Source of the DNA: Lutjanus erythropterus
Lineage: Eukaryota > Chordata > Actinopteri > Lutjaniformes > Lutjanidae
DNA: 64,000 nt
Direction of reading: 5' to 3'
NCBI GenBank assembly: GCA_020091685.1
Contig: CM034603.1
Span: 32,101,696 to 32,165,695, forward strand
Shown: one piece after another, positions 49,901 to 59,687 of the stretch
Layout of the letters: the number at the start of each line of letters is the position of its first letter
How positions within the stretch are numbered: the stretch's first letter is position 1
The notes under the pieces: model-generated
What the model was told of the DNA's origin: nothing
Seen by the model: the letters and a program-made list of their open reading frames with translations, nothing else
Database searches by the model: none
Translations under genes and position numbers: made by a program

Positions 49901-52880
49901 GCTCTGCTTTGAGTTGTATTTCTTCCATCCTCAGGTTCTTCATATGAATCATTATTTATACTTACACATGGGACTTGTGGGGTGGGAATTAGTGTGTGTG
50001 TGTGTGTGTGTGCGTGTGTGTATGAATGCAGTAGGAAGATGACAATGAATATCTTCCAAAGCCCCGGTGAGTTAGGTTCAGTCAGATGTTGTGCAGAGCT
50101 CAGAAAAGCAGTGTGGTATTGCACTTTCCTCCTGATAGGTTAACCACAGCGTGTCTCTCCAAGGCACAGACATGTACAACACAGACACACACACACACAC
50201 ACACACACACACCACAAAAATAAAATAAGAAGGAAAAGGTGAAAAAAACAAAACAAAACAAAACGCATACATTAGTGTTCTGAGCAAACTGTTACCCACT
50301 GACTCCAAAAACGTCTCTTCGTCATATGTTTTATGAGGCATATAGGTCACAAAGGGGTGGGGGGGGGGGGTAGAGGGTTTGGTCTGTCCACAATGAGTCA
50401 GCATGTTTCCTCAAACTTTCCATTCGTACCATCTTTCTTTGAATGTGACGAAATCCTTTAAAGACCCCTTTTGACTGACACAAAATGATAATGCAGATAT
50501 GTTTTTTCCATTTAAAGGAGTCAGTTTTTAAGGGCTCAGGAATCTCACAGGTGAGTCTTTAAACCTGCAATAATTGATCCTTTTTGGCAACTTGGGGGTA
50601 GTGCAACAAACTGTAAACACTACATCAACGTATCCGCTCTTTATTAAGCCTCTATGATGCAGTGCTGCCTCTAGGTAACATTGTGGGCCCTTTACACTCA
50701 CACAAAACATCCTCAATTATGGTGTGATACTTTAAAAAGAGGCAGAGGCAGGTAACTAATAGAGGTGTGTTTTTTTAATTTGTCACCTGACTCTCCGGAG
50801 GCCCATGTTGAATCCCTTTTTGCAGCCTTTCTCACATGGCTCAGCTTTATCATCTCTCCAAAAAAATGACCTTAAAATCCCTTTTTTTACAATCTGGAAA
50901 AAATAGATTCATATCAATGCAATTGTTTATTGGACTGATAATTAAGCAGGAAAGGTACTGTTACCTTGAGTAAATTGCAAATTTCTCTGCATTTTAAGAT
51001 TTTTGGAAACATTTAGAATAATGTAAGTACACAACTCAACAAACTATATGACATATGTCTCACATTTTTAGCCATTTTTTTTTTTTTTTTACATATTATC
51101 GCTTTGTGAAGCAATTTACATTTCTGTGTAAAGGACTCGGGACGAATTTTCCAGGAAAATCCAAAAGATGTGACATTCATGCGCTCCTGAGCACCGTGCC
51201 TCTCTTCAGCTCCCCTACAGCATCAACAATGTGCAACACTAGGCTAACATTAGCTTAGAAAGTCCATTAATGTCAACAAACAACTGGCACCTTTACTTTA
51301 CCTACATCGTGTGTCACCATGATGCTGATCACGTTCAGTTTTGTGTGCATCACGGCACTGTTGTGGCCGATTCCCAGGGCACTGCTTTGCAAGGATTTTC
51401 TGAAAATTCCATATAGTACCTTTAATTTGTGAAACAGGTTAGCTAGGAGTTTATTATTTAAATGTCCAACAGACATGGAGCAACATTTGCATTAATTTAG
51501 AGTCATGTTTTTGACCGCCTGATGAATCTAAGTGTAACATTCACTCTAGTTTTAGCTCTGTTTGGACCTTTTCTAACTCCTCAGGGATGTACGTTTCTTT
51601 AGCTACGATATTCTACAGTATGTTCACCAGCTAGCTGCTGTCTTTGTCTGTCTGCTGTAGTGTACATTATTGTGTTTTTATCAGAGCTTTTTTTTTTGCT
51701 GAAAACTGCTGATGCCTGATGCAGCTGAAAACAAGGTAGATAAGAACAGTAAGAGGGAAGCAAAACATTAAAGTTGTGGGCTGTACATCCAAAACATTGA
51801 GCTAGAAGATGCCAAAAGGAGGAGCTGGGTGATACGTATCTGTGGATTCATCACTACAAACAACAGCTTTTACAAAACAAACAGTGATTCATTACTAATA
51901 GAAACATTTTGATCAATATCTCCTTGTGTTTTTCCACTCACAGTGTGTGTGTTGGCCTATGTACATACAGCATGAAGCTGACGTTTCTGTCATGCATGTT
52001 GAGTATTACAGAACTGCTCAGACTTCTTGTCTCGCTGTGTTTAATTTTCTTAGAATAGAGGAAACAGCCTCGCTAATACTCTTCTGCAGAATTAGGCGAC
52101 CACAAACATGCACTGACACAGGCGTGCACACATGCTTGACTGAGCGTTCAGGATGTGGTGGTTGTGGTGGCATCACTGCCCCACAGTTTCAAATAAAACC
52201 AAACGTAACACTGAAACAGAAAGGCAATAATATCGCACATATGATACGCTCCATTTACTACTAGAAACCAGACACAAATATAAAGCCTTTTCTACTCTTA
52301 AACTGTTTGGGAACTTCAGCCTTCTAAAATGTTTTTTTTCTTTTGGCTACTATATTTTGTTCTGACGTTTACAAAGTCCAAATAGCTCATTTAGCAAATC
52401 ACCGATGACAAAAGTGTTTAACTCTTATGCTGATGATGTGTACATTTACAGTGACAGATATGTACTCGAGTGTGAGTAGGAAGTGATTTATTTACTATGA
52501 AATATAACAAATACTATATAATAATAATACATCTGGTAGCACACAGTCATATTAGTCTCAACCAACTTCAGTGCTCTCTTTGGTGAGATGTTCTCAACAT
52601 TCAGGGAGGTTTCTGTGGGGTTTCTTCTGTGCGTCACAGTACATTGAAAAGATGTTGTGATAAGTTTGCATAGCGCAGGGTAGATTCAGAAATAATTATA
52701 AGATCGTGGAACATTTAGTACACCTGTCCACCTGTTTTTTTTTTTTACTTGTCAGTCAGCGTTTGGTTTGGATTAGGGCATTGAAAGGTTGAAGGCAGGC
52801 CGTGACAGACTGCTCAGTTCCAGGATTTGTATACATACATATATACAATACTGCATGTTTGTTTGTTCAGCTGTCGGAAC
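46989..52880. other. Intergenic region between chemokine genes; no gene recognised
   Basis: Repeats occupy much of this span. About 47340-47720 is the AAGTAAAAGTA(C/G)-rich family common in fish. About 48525-48740 is a copy of the GTGTAGGATTTA foldback family. A TG run lies at about 49990-50013 and a CA run at about 50180-50212. About 51525-51690 matches 33700-33870. The GC-rich patch at 49380-49570 has no supportable gene. Confidence 0.55.
48525..48740. repeat. Partial copy of the CATGTAGGAGAAC / TCTAGAGCCAGTG repeat
   Basis: The copy runs from GAAGCATGTAGGAGAAC through ATCTAGAGCCAGTGTTTG and TAAGGTAATGAACAATTC to AAATCGTACACATGGGAC. Its end matches the right end of the copy at 59490-59687. 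The left terminus is missing or diverged. Confidence 0.55.
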
Positions 52881-53037
52881 TTATTGCTTATTTTCATGTT
52901 TATGCCTATTTGTAGCACATAACTGTATTTACGAGGTTCATGTCTCATTCATTATTGAGTGTGAACACATTGAGCATTTCTGTCAAATCTCTCGTATGTA
53001 TAAATCAACACACAACATGCCACATATACAAACAGAC

Positions 53038-53043
53038 TTTATT
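53038..53043 (-). terminator. Polyadenylation signal shared by the left duplicated chemokine unit
   Basis: AATAAAGTCTG on the minus strand lies about 110 bp after the stop at 53153. The right unit has the same AATAAAGTCT sequence at 55997-56002, so the signal predates the duplication. Confidence 0.7.
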
Positions 53044-53152
53044 GGTAGTTGACAGGAAAAGGTCAAATATTTTTGCCCTTTTGAACGACAACATGATATG
53101 GTTAACATACATTCTCATCAATAAAAAATATATATAAATGCCTGTATTTGTT

Positions 53153-53887
53153 TCAAGGTACTTTCTTGTTGATGCAGTACATTAGGACTCTGGGAGGAGG
53201 AGTGTTTGTTGACTGTGGTGAGTTCTTACACATTTCCTCTGCCTCTTCCTCCCTCTCCTGGATTTCTTCCGCCTCTGTCTCCTTCCATTTCTGCCTTTCT
53301 TCTGTGGTGAGTTTTTTGGTGGGCGCTGCTGGTGTGGTGTTGCTTGTTGTCCCGTCTTCATTCTGTCCCTGCTCTTGCAATGCTTTCTTTTTTGTCTCCT
53401 CGTCCACCTTTCGCACGGCTTCTATGACCCAGTCACTGTCTGGGTCGGAGCAAAGTGTCTTTCCCTGCGTTGTCTTCAACCTGCAATGCATTGAAATTTC
53501 ATTCACCCCTATTGTATTGTTGTGGTGGAAATCTCACAGACAAATACTGTATCCATCTACATGAAAACCCGGGTGAACAAAACCAAAACTGCATGTCTAC
53601 ATACCACTAGAGGTGAATAAGGAAATATGTTTGTTTGGGTTTTTTTCTTCTAATTTGGGTGAACCCACCCTTTAAAAATATAATATTTATTAAGGAGTAC
53701 ATCTGGATATTTGTTCTCAGTTGAGATCTGAACTCATTCTGTACAGTGTGAAATTGCAGGATCACTTACAGTGTGGCTTTGATCGGACAGACGTCTTCAG
53801 ACTGAATGGTGTAATTCACAATTTGTTGAAGTGGGACTCTGGTGGTCGACCACTGCGAGCAACAACAGTTTCCCACCGGTCCATGGG
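53153..53887 (-). CDS. CC chemokine exon 2 and exon 3 set lacking its own first exon
   Basis: Two exons, 53770-53887 and 53153-53480, have intact splice sites and frame (118 and 328 nt). They encode a chemokine core with NCCC, C56 in DVCPIK and LCSDPDSDW, then an acidic tail of about 80 residues (KWKETEAEEIQEREEE, then PPPRVLMYC). No signal-peptide exon lies between 53887 and the end of the preceding exon 3 at 53971. The first exon at 55333-55399 has the right phase and would give a 170-residue protein if spliced here. The acceptor is preceded by a strong pyrimidine tract. The three adjacent cysteines are unusual; the matching position in the right unit is Arg. Exon 2 resembles that of the right unit, while exon 3 resembles the neighbouring exon at 53971. 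It is either an alternative exon set or a partial, silent duplicate. Confidence 0.65.
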
Positions 53888-53970
53888 CTAAACAAGACAG
53901 ACATAGAGAAAGAAAGATTATTATATTTAATTCTCATCAGTAGAATAATATATAAATGCCTGTATTTGTT

Positions 53971-55399
53971 TCAAGGTTCTTTCTTGTTGATGCAGTACAT
54001 TAGGACTCTGGGAGGAGGAGTGTTTGTTGACTGTGGTGAGTCCTTACACATTTCCTCTGCCTCTTCCTCCCTCTCCTGGATTTCTTCTGCCTCTGTCTCC
54101 TTCCATTTCTGCCTTTCTTCTGTGGTGAGTTTTGTGGTGGGCGCTGCAGGTGTGGTGTTGCTTGTTGACCCGTCTTCATTCTGTCCCTGCTCTTGCAATA
54201 CTTTCTTTTTTTTCTCCTCATGCACCTTTCGCATGGCTTCTTTGACCCAAGCATGGTGTGGCCTGGAGCAAATAACACTTCCCTCCACTGTGAGAAACCT
54301 GCAATGCATTGTGAATGGTTAATGGCATTGTACTGCTGTTTTAACATTGTTTTCAATTAAGTCTGAGAAATCACGTCTTAAAGGGGTAAGTTCATTCATG
54401 TTAAAACAAATCAGTTTTCTCACTGACCTTTAAGGGAATGTTGCCATGCAGATAGTTTGGCTACAATTTGGCTACACTGAAAATTGGTATTTAAAGCCTC
54501 AGTTTGTGTAATTTTGTTACTTTGGCGTTTAAACACGGGTCAGAAATCAGATTAAACAAGCCTGTGTTTACATTTTCTCAATGTTAGCCAGTTAAAAAGA
54601 AGCAGGAGGAGATTTTTATTTAGATAATTGTATTTTTAATGTCATATTTTGTGGAAACACTACCACTCTTGTCCACATGGACCTTCAAAATCAAAATATG
54701 AATGCTTCTTGTAGTAGCTTTAAAAAAAGCTTTAAAAACAATCAATAGCAGCGTCTCTTTTGCAGAAAGGGTCCTTATTACTTTGAATAATCCACAGTTC
54801 TCACTGTGAAATGTTTTCTAAGGTACTTTTTTCCAGTAAAAAGTACTTCCAATCAAAACGGCTGACAGTCAGGTTTTTGGATTGATTGATGGAGGAACTT
54901 TCTGAAATGTTGCTGTTGCGTGTTGTAATATACGCTCTGAACAGCAAAGATGAAATTTCATTCACCCCCATTGTATTGTTGTGGTGGAAATCTCACAGAC
55001 AAATACTGTATGTAAATATAATATTTATTCAGGAGTATATGTAGATATTTGTTCTCAATTGAGATCTGTTTGAATTCTGTACAGTGTGAAATCGGAGGAC
55101 CACTTACAGTACGGCTGTGATTGGACAGCCTCTTTTAGTCTGAATGAAGTAATTCACAATTTGATCAGATGGGATTGTCTCGGTCGACCACTTCAAGCAA
55201 CAATAGGATCTACGCGGTCCAGGGACTAAATAAGACAGACAGGGAAAGAAAGATGAAGTATCCTTCATTTTACCCTGCCAAACATTTAGACCATACAGTC
55301 AACTGAAAATCAGATATTTTTACTGTACTCACTTGCGTGGACAACGCTCATCCATCTGGCGAAACAGAGAATGGCGGCTAACAGCGGGCTGGACCTCAT
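53971..55399 (-). CDS. CC chemokine with long acidic tail, three exons, 170 residues
   Basis: This is a secreted CC chemokine of MCP-like core with an extended tail. Exons are 55333-55399, 55108-55225 and 53971-54298 (67, 118 and 328 nt), with GT-AG introns in phases 1 and 2. Residues 1 to about 22 form the signal peptide. Cysteines are 31, 32 (SYCCLKW), 56 (RGCPI) and 72 (VICSRP), with W79 in the final helix. From about residue 90 the protein becomes a charged, Glu/Lys-rich tail with predicted helix (TEERQKWKETEAEEIQER) and ends in a Pro-rich segment with one more Cys. The 3' UTR is cut short: the conserved AATAAAGTCT of the sister units is absent, and only ATTAAA at 53926-53931 remains before the next exon 2. 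The transcript may therefore run on to 53038. Confidence 0.85.
54492..54726. repeat. Inverted-repeat transposon copy in chemokine intron 2 (left unit)
   Basis: The copy runs from TTTAAAGCCTCAG to CTTGTAGTAGCTTTAAA. It matches the copies at 23849-24203 and 56694-56935 in its right part (GAGATTTTTATT, TTTTGTGG, TTGTCCACA). The copy at the same place in the right unit shows that insertion came before the tandem duplication. Confidence 0.6.
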
Positions 55400-55996
55400 C
55401 TTCAAAATAACCCCTTCGTCTTTGTCGTTTGACGTCTGACTGTAATGTCCCTCTGCACAAACTTACAGGATGCGCCTCGCTCACAGATTATAACTTGCTA
55501 ATTGCTGGAGTCATTATCAGCGCTGATACAGGCCAGTCTTGCTGACACAGCAGGCAGGATGTGTATCTTCATGGTTTTTACAAACCCCTTTGCCTCTTCC
55601 CCGTTCACACTTCTGGCCCGTCACCATGGAGAGTAGTCACTGTGGTCACACACAGATACTCAAAACTCTTCTTCACACGCTCTCTGAAAGCCACACATTG
55701 CCACTGCTTTTACACTGAGTGATAGCATGAGACATTTGGTGGCTGACAGGAAATTTGGATTTTAGTAAATGTTAGATTAGGTCATAGATCAGGGTTTATA
55801 TTCATGTTTATGCCTATTTGTGGCACATAACAGCTGTGTTTAGGATGTTCACGCCTAGATTGTTATCTTTGTTTAGCTGTATGTCTATGTTGGTTTCCTG
55901 TGCAGTGTAAACAAATAATATACCAGTTCTGATTCAATTCTATGTTCCATTTGTTCATAACAAAAACACACAATTTGATGATTTGATCAGAAAGAC

Positions 55997-56002
55997 TTTA
56001 TT
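55997..56002 (-). terminator. Polyadenylation signal of the right duplicated chemokine
   Basis: AATAAAGTCTT on the minus strand lies about 225 bp after the stop at 56228. It corresponds to the signal at 53038-53043 in the left unit. Confidence 0.7.
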
Positions 56003-56227
56003 GGCTGGAAAAGGTACAATATTTGCTCTTTTGAGTGGCACACACATCTTTATGACAACATGGTTTGGTTAACATATATTTAAATACACATTGCATGTAT
56101 ATAATGATACATAAGAGCCTGTTTTTGTTTTAAGTTTGATTACAGTTGATGTAGTACAGCAGGAGAAGCACAATTGGAAGAAGGAATGTCTGCTGACTGC
56201 GGTGAGTTTTGTTTGTTTCGTGATTCC

Positions 56228-57874
56228 TCAGACACGTTTTCTCTGACCCTTCCTCCCTCTCCTGAACTTCCTCCCCTTCCGTCTCCTTCCACTTCTGCCT
56301 TTCCTCCGTGGTGCCTTTTTTGACGCGGTGGACGCTGCTGGTGTGACGTCACTTGTTGACCCGTCTTCATTCTGTCCCTGCTCCTGCAGGGCTTTTTTTT
56401 TTGTCTCCTCGTCCACCTTTCTCATGGCTTTTACGGCCCAGGCGCTGTTTGGGTCGGAGCAGAGTGTCTTTCCCTTCACTGTCATAAACCTGCAATGGAT
56501 TGTGATTTGTTAATGGCATCATAATGCTGTTTGTAATATTTGTTATTAATTAAATATTTTCTTAAAGTGGCAGGTCATCCATGTTAGAACAAAAACTTTT
56601 TTTTTTTACAAAAACAGTTTATTTACCTTCAGTGGAATCTAGCCATGCTGACAGTTTGATTACATGAATTATCAACACACTAACATTTGGTATTTAAAGT
56701 TACTACAAGGAGTCACTGGGTCAGATTCTTCTTGAAATCCTATCAAACAAGCGTGTTTACATCTTCCAAGTCAAAGTTATAGTGAATAGCAAGTTAGCCA
56801 GTTAAAAGGAAGCAGGGGGAGATTTTTATTCAGATCATTTTACTTTTCCCGTTACATTTTGTGGTTATGGCGGTGACAACACTGCAGCTTTTGTCCACAG
56901 GGGTCTCCAATCAACAACACTTGTAGCGTTAAAAAAATTCAACAGCAGCAATCACTGTTGCCGAAAAGGACCCTGTCGCTCTGAATAATCCACAGTTCTC
57001 ACTGTGAACTGCTCTTTTTTTCCAGTGGGAAGTTGTTTCACTTAAAACTGTCGACAGTTTTTTGATTCTCCAGAATTATTGGGACACTTTCTGAAAAGAG
57101 ATGCTGCTGAAATTTCAGCCACCCCTAATAAAACCAAAACTGCATGGCTACATACCACTCAAGGTAAATGAGGAAATATGTTTTTTTGTTTTGTTTTTTT
57201 TCTTCTAATTTGGGTGAACCCACCCTTTCAAATTACAGTATTTGTTCAGGAGTAAACGTTGATATTTGTTCTCAATTGAGATCTGTTTGAATTCTGTACG
57301 GTGTGAAAATCGCAGGACCACTTACATTGTGGCTTTGATTGGACAGACTCCTTCAGACTGAATGGTGTAATTCATAATTCGCTGAAGTGGGACTCTGGTG
57401 GTCGACCACTGCAAGCAACAACGGTTTCCCACGGGTCCATGGGCTAAACAAGACAGAAATAGAGAAAAAAAGGTTAAGTACCCTTCATTTTACCCCACCA
57501 AACATTCAGACCGTACAGTCAATCAATAATCTGCAGAAGTATCTTGCATTCACTCTAGAAAAAAGTTTTTCTAAATTACCAATATCATTTTTTATCTCCA
57601 AAAAAAAAAAAAAGAAAAAGAATCAACTCTGCTTTTATGAATTAATGAGATACCTCCAGCAGGACAGAGAGTCCTGGGCATGGGGGAGCCTGCTGGAAGT
57701 ATCTCATTAATTCAGAAAAAAAAATACTTTTTTTAGAACATTAATTCAGAAAAAGTGAATGCAATATGCTTTTGTAAAAATCTGGTATTTTTTTTAAAAG
57801 CACTCACTTGCATGGACAATGCTCATCCATGTGGTGAAGCAGAGAAGAGCAGCTAACACCAGGTCGGACCTCAT
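56228..57874 (-). CDS. CC chemokine with Arg/Lys-rich tail, three exons, 148 residues
   Basis: This is a secreted CC chemokine, sister of the gene at 53971-55399. Exons are 57808-57874, 57326-57443 and 56228-56489 (67, 118 and 262 nt; 447 in total), with GT-AG introns in phases 1 and 2. Residues 1 to about 22 form the signal peptide. Cysteines are 31, 32 (NRCCLQW), 56 (GVCPIK) and 72 (TLCSDP), with W79 following. Asn47 (NYT) is a possible glycosylation site. Up to about residue 119 it follows its sisters (EETKKKALQEQGQNEDGST). A 5-bp insertion at 56322-56326 then shifts the frame. The acidic tail is replaced by a short, strongly basic one (KKAPRRKGRSGRRRKGRKF and so on) that stops early. The sister reading frame persists downstream in another frame, so the change looks recent. 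Confidence 0.85.
56694..56935. repeat. Inverted-repeat transposon copy in chemokine intron 2 (right unit)
   Basis: The copy runs from TTTAAAGTTACTACAAGGAG to ACTTGTAGCGTTAAA, the same end motifs as the copy at 23849-24203. It sits at the position matching the copy in the left duplicated unit. Confidence 0.65.
57639..57715. repeat. Near-perfect hairpin palindrome in intron 1 of the right chemokine
   Basis: The left arm TGAATTAATGAGATACCTCC plus AGCAGG pairs with the right arm CCTGCTGGAAGTATCTCATTAATTCA, about 26 bp per arm with one mismatch. A loop of some 25 bp separates the arms. Outer sequences (GCATTCACTCTAGAAAA and CAGAAAAAGTGAATGC) also pair, so the full foldback spans about 57547-57770. 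The left unit has no counterpart, so it arrived after the duplication. Confidence 0.75.
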
Positions 57875-58066
57875 CTTCGAAATATCCCCTTGGTCTTTGT
57901 CCTTCGACTGTAATGTCCCGCAGAACAAACTTAAATGATCTGAATCGCTCACAGATAATTTGCTGCCGCAGTCTCGCTCACACAGGCGTGGCGCATACGG
58001 CCACGAATTTACCAATTAGAGGAGTTTGCTCTGCCTTTCTGATAGTTCAGGTTTTGATCTCAGCTC

Positions 58067-58073
58067 TTTTATA
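58067..58073 (-). promoter_or_regulatory. Possible TATA box of the right duplicated chemokine
   Basis: TATAAAA on the minus strand lies about 195 bp upstream of the start codon at 57874. It would give a 5' UTR longer than in the other chemokines here. The left unit has no clear TATA at the equivalent place, so the call is tentative. Confidence 0.4.
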
Positions 58074-59489
58074 AAACACAAACCCTTCCGCTCCTCGCCC
58101 TTCACACCCCTAACTCGTCAGCGTGGAGAGTTGTCACTGCGGCCGCACAGTGGGGAGAGGAAAGAGTGAGTTCATCTCTCACAAACCAAAAATGACAAAT
58201 AGACCATTCACCACAGTCCTGCCCACAGTATACAAGGTATAACTGTAGCATCACTCAAAAGCATATAGTTGTGTACACACACACACACACACACACATAC
58301 ACACAAAGAAACTCACTTTCCTTTACGCTCGCTCTGAAAGCCACAAGCTATCTCTAGTTTGGTGACTGAAAGAGGCTTTGAATTTTGACAACTGTTAAAT
58401 TAGACATAGCAGATTAGAATTAGTAGGCATATGGGGAAATTTCTTGCGGTTAATCTGTTATAATGAATAATCGCTAAATGACATTTTATTATCAGAAAGT
58501 CAAAAATAACAGCCATAATACACCCACACAGGTATCTGATGTTATTTTTGGCTCTTTCTAAAGACTGCATGTGTTTGTAGAGACCATTTAAATGACATCT
58601 GTCTGATGTTAGACTTCACCGAACGACAGTTTGATGACTGTAAACCCTGTGCTGACCTTTGACCTTAGTATAAACTGCTCCACAGCACCAACACTATGTG
58701 TAAGTGACAGAGAGAGAATGAAAACAGCCTCTTTATGGATTGGGAAGTCTTCTTAAAAAAAAGAGAGAGAAGTCAATTGATTTAAAAAAAAACACAAAAA
58801 GTGTGATGCAGACTCGCAGCACAGAAAGAGAGAGAGGGAAAGAGAGGGATGAGTGAAAGAGAGGGAGCACATGAATATGAACAGAAGCGCCAACGAGATC
58901 TTTCATTGATGACAAAGCCGAATGTTTCTCCAAAATTATGTGGCCAATCAGTGAAGTGTGTGAACTACACTGCAGACTGGAGTCTCTGTTAACAGTGATA
59001 AAAACAAATCGATCCATTACGCGCATTATACACTCATGTCCTCTGTGAAACATCTGTATCCTATAGAAACCCATTTCTGCCGGTGTGAAGACCATAAAAA
59101 AGATCCTGTAGGTCATTATAATTAGAAACTACCTTGATATAATAAGATAGTATCTCAATAAATTAGTTAAAATTTCAAAATGAGAAACCTCAGAATATTG
59201 ATTTACATACCAAGCCATTATATTTTGAGATATTTAATTCTAACTCATTATTTAGAGACACTGCTTTTGAGATAAATTGTTGGTAATAAACAGTGTTTGG
59301 CAGTAATGCATTACTCAGTAATATATTACTGTAATATTATTACTTTACCCAATAATGAGTGGTCTACAGGAACATTAATGTTATTAGTTACTAATCCATG
59401 TAACTTGGAGTTACTGAATTACTTTTTGACAAAGGTAGGTTATCTTTTCAACTGCATCTGTGTAAACTCACTCACTCACTCAGTATATC

Positions 59490-59687
59490 TTTAAAGGACC
59501 AGTGCGTAGGATTTAGTGGCATCTCTAGAGCCAGCGTTTGTCCGTTTTGGGCTACTGTAGAAACATGGCACACTCTTCTGGTGATTATACATTAATGAAA
59601 ACAAACTACTGAAAATTTTATTCTGTTCCTGCCAGATTCTACCAATAAATTCCACTAAATCCTACACGTCGGACCTTTAACCTGAGC
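59490..59687. repeat. Best-preserved copy of the GTAGGATTTAGTGG inverted-repeat family
   Basis: The left end AAAGGACCAGTGCGTAGGAT continues with TTAGTGG. The right end CCACTAAATCCTACACG continues with TCGGACCTTTAA. The two are near-perfect inverted copies of about 27 bp. The element is about 200 bp and flanked by TTTAA/TTAA. Other copies lie near 17935-18990, 36510-36775, 48525-48740 and 63885-64000. Confidence 0.8.

Larger units (their letters stand above)
52890..58410. repeat. Tandem duplication of a chemokine gene unit
   Basis: Two head-to-tail units can be aligned: about 52890-55790 and 55800-58410. Matching landmarks run from TTCATGTTTATGCCTATTTG (both starts), the polyadenylation site, exons 3, 2 and 1, and the promoter (TCGCTCACAGAT) to upstream CTCTGAAAGCCACA. 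The left unit has in addition a second exon 2 and exon 3. Each unit is about 2.6-2.9 kb. Confidence 0.85.

Noticed and set aside
49843-50124. Possible terminal exon on the minus strand ending near an AATAAAGCAC signal
   Set aside because: The frame is interrupted by a CA repeat, runs through the polyadenylation-like site and has no recognisable domain. No upstream exons were found.
53148-54322. Two long plus-strand frames opposite the chemokine third exons
   Set aside because: They are antisense shadows of the Glu/Lys-rich chemokine tails, which leave the other strand free of stops. The minus-strand exons have family motifs and splice sites.
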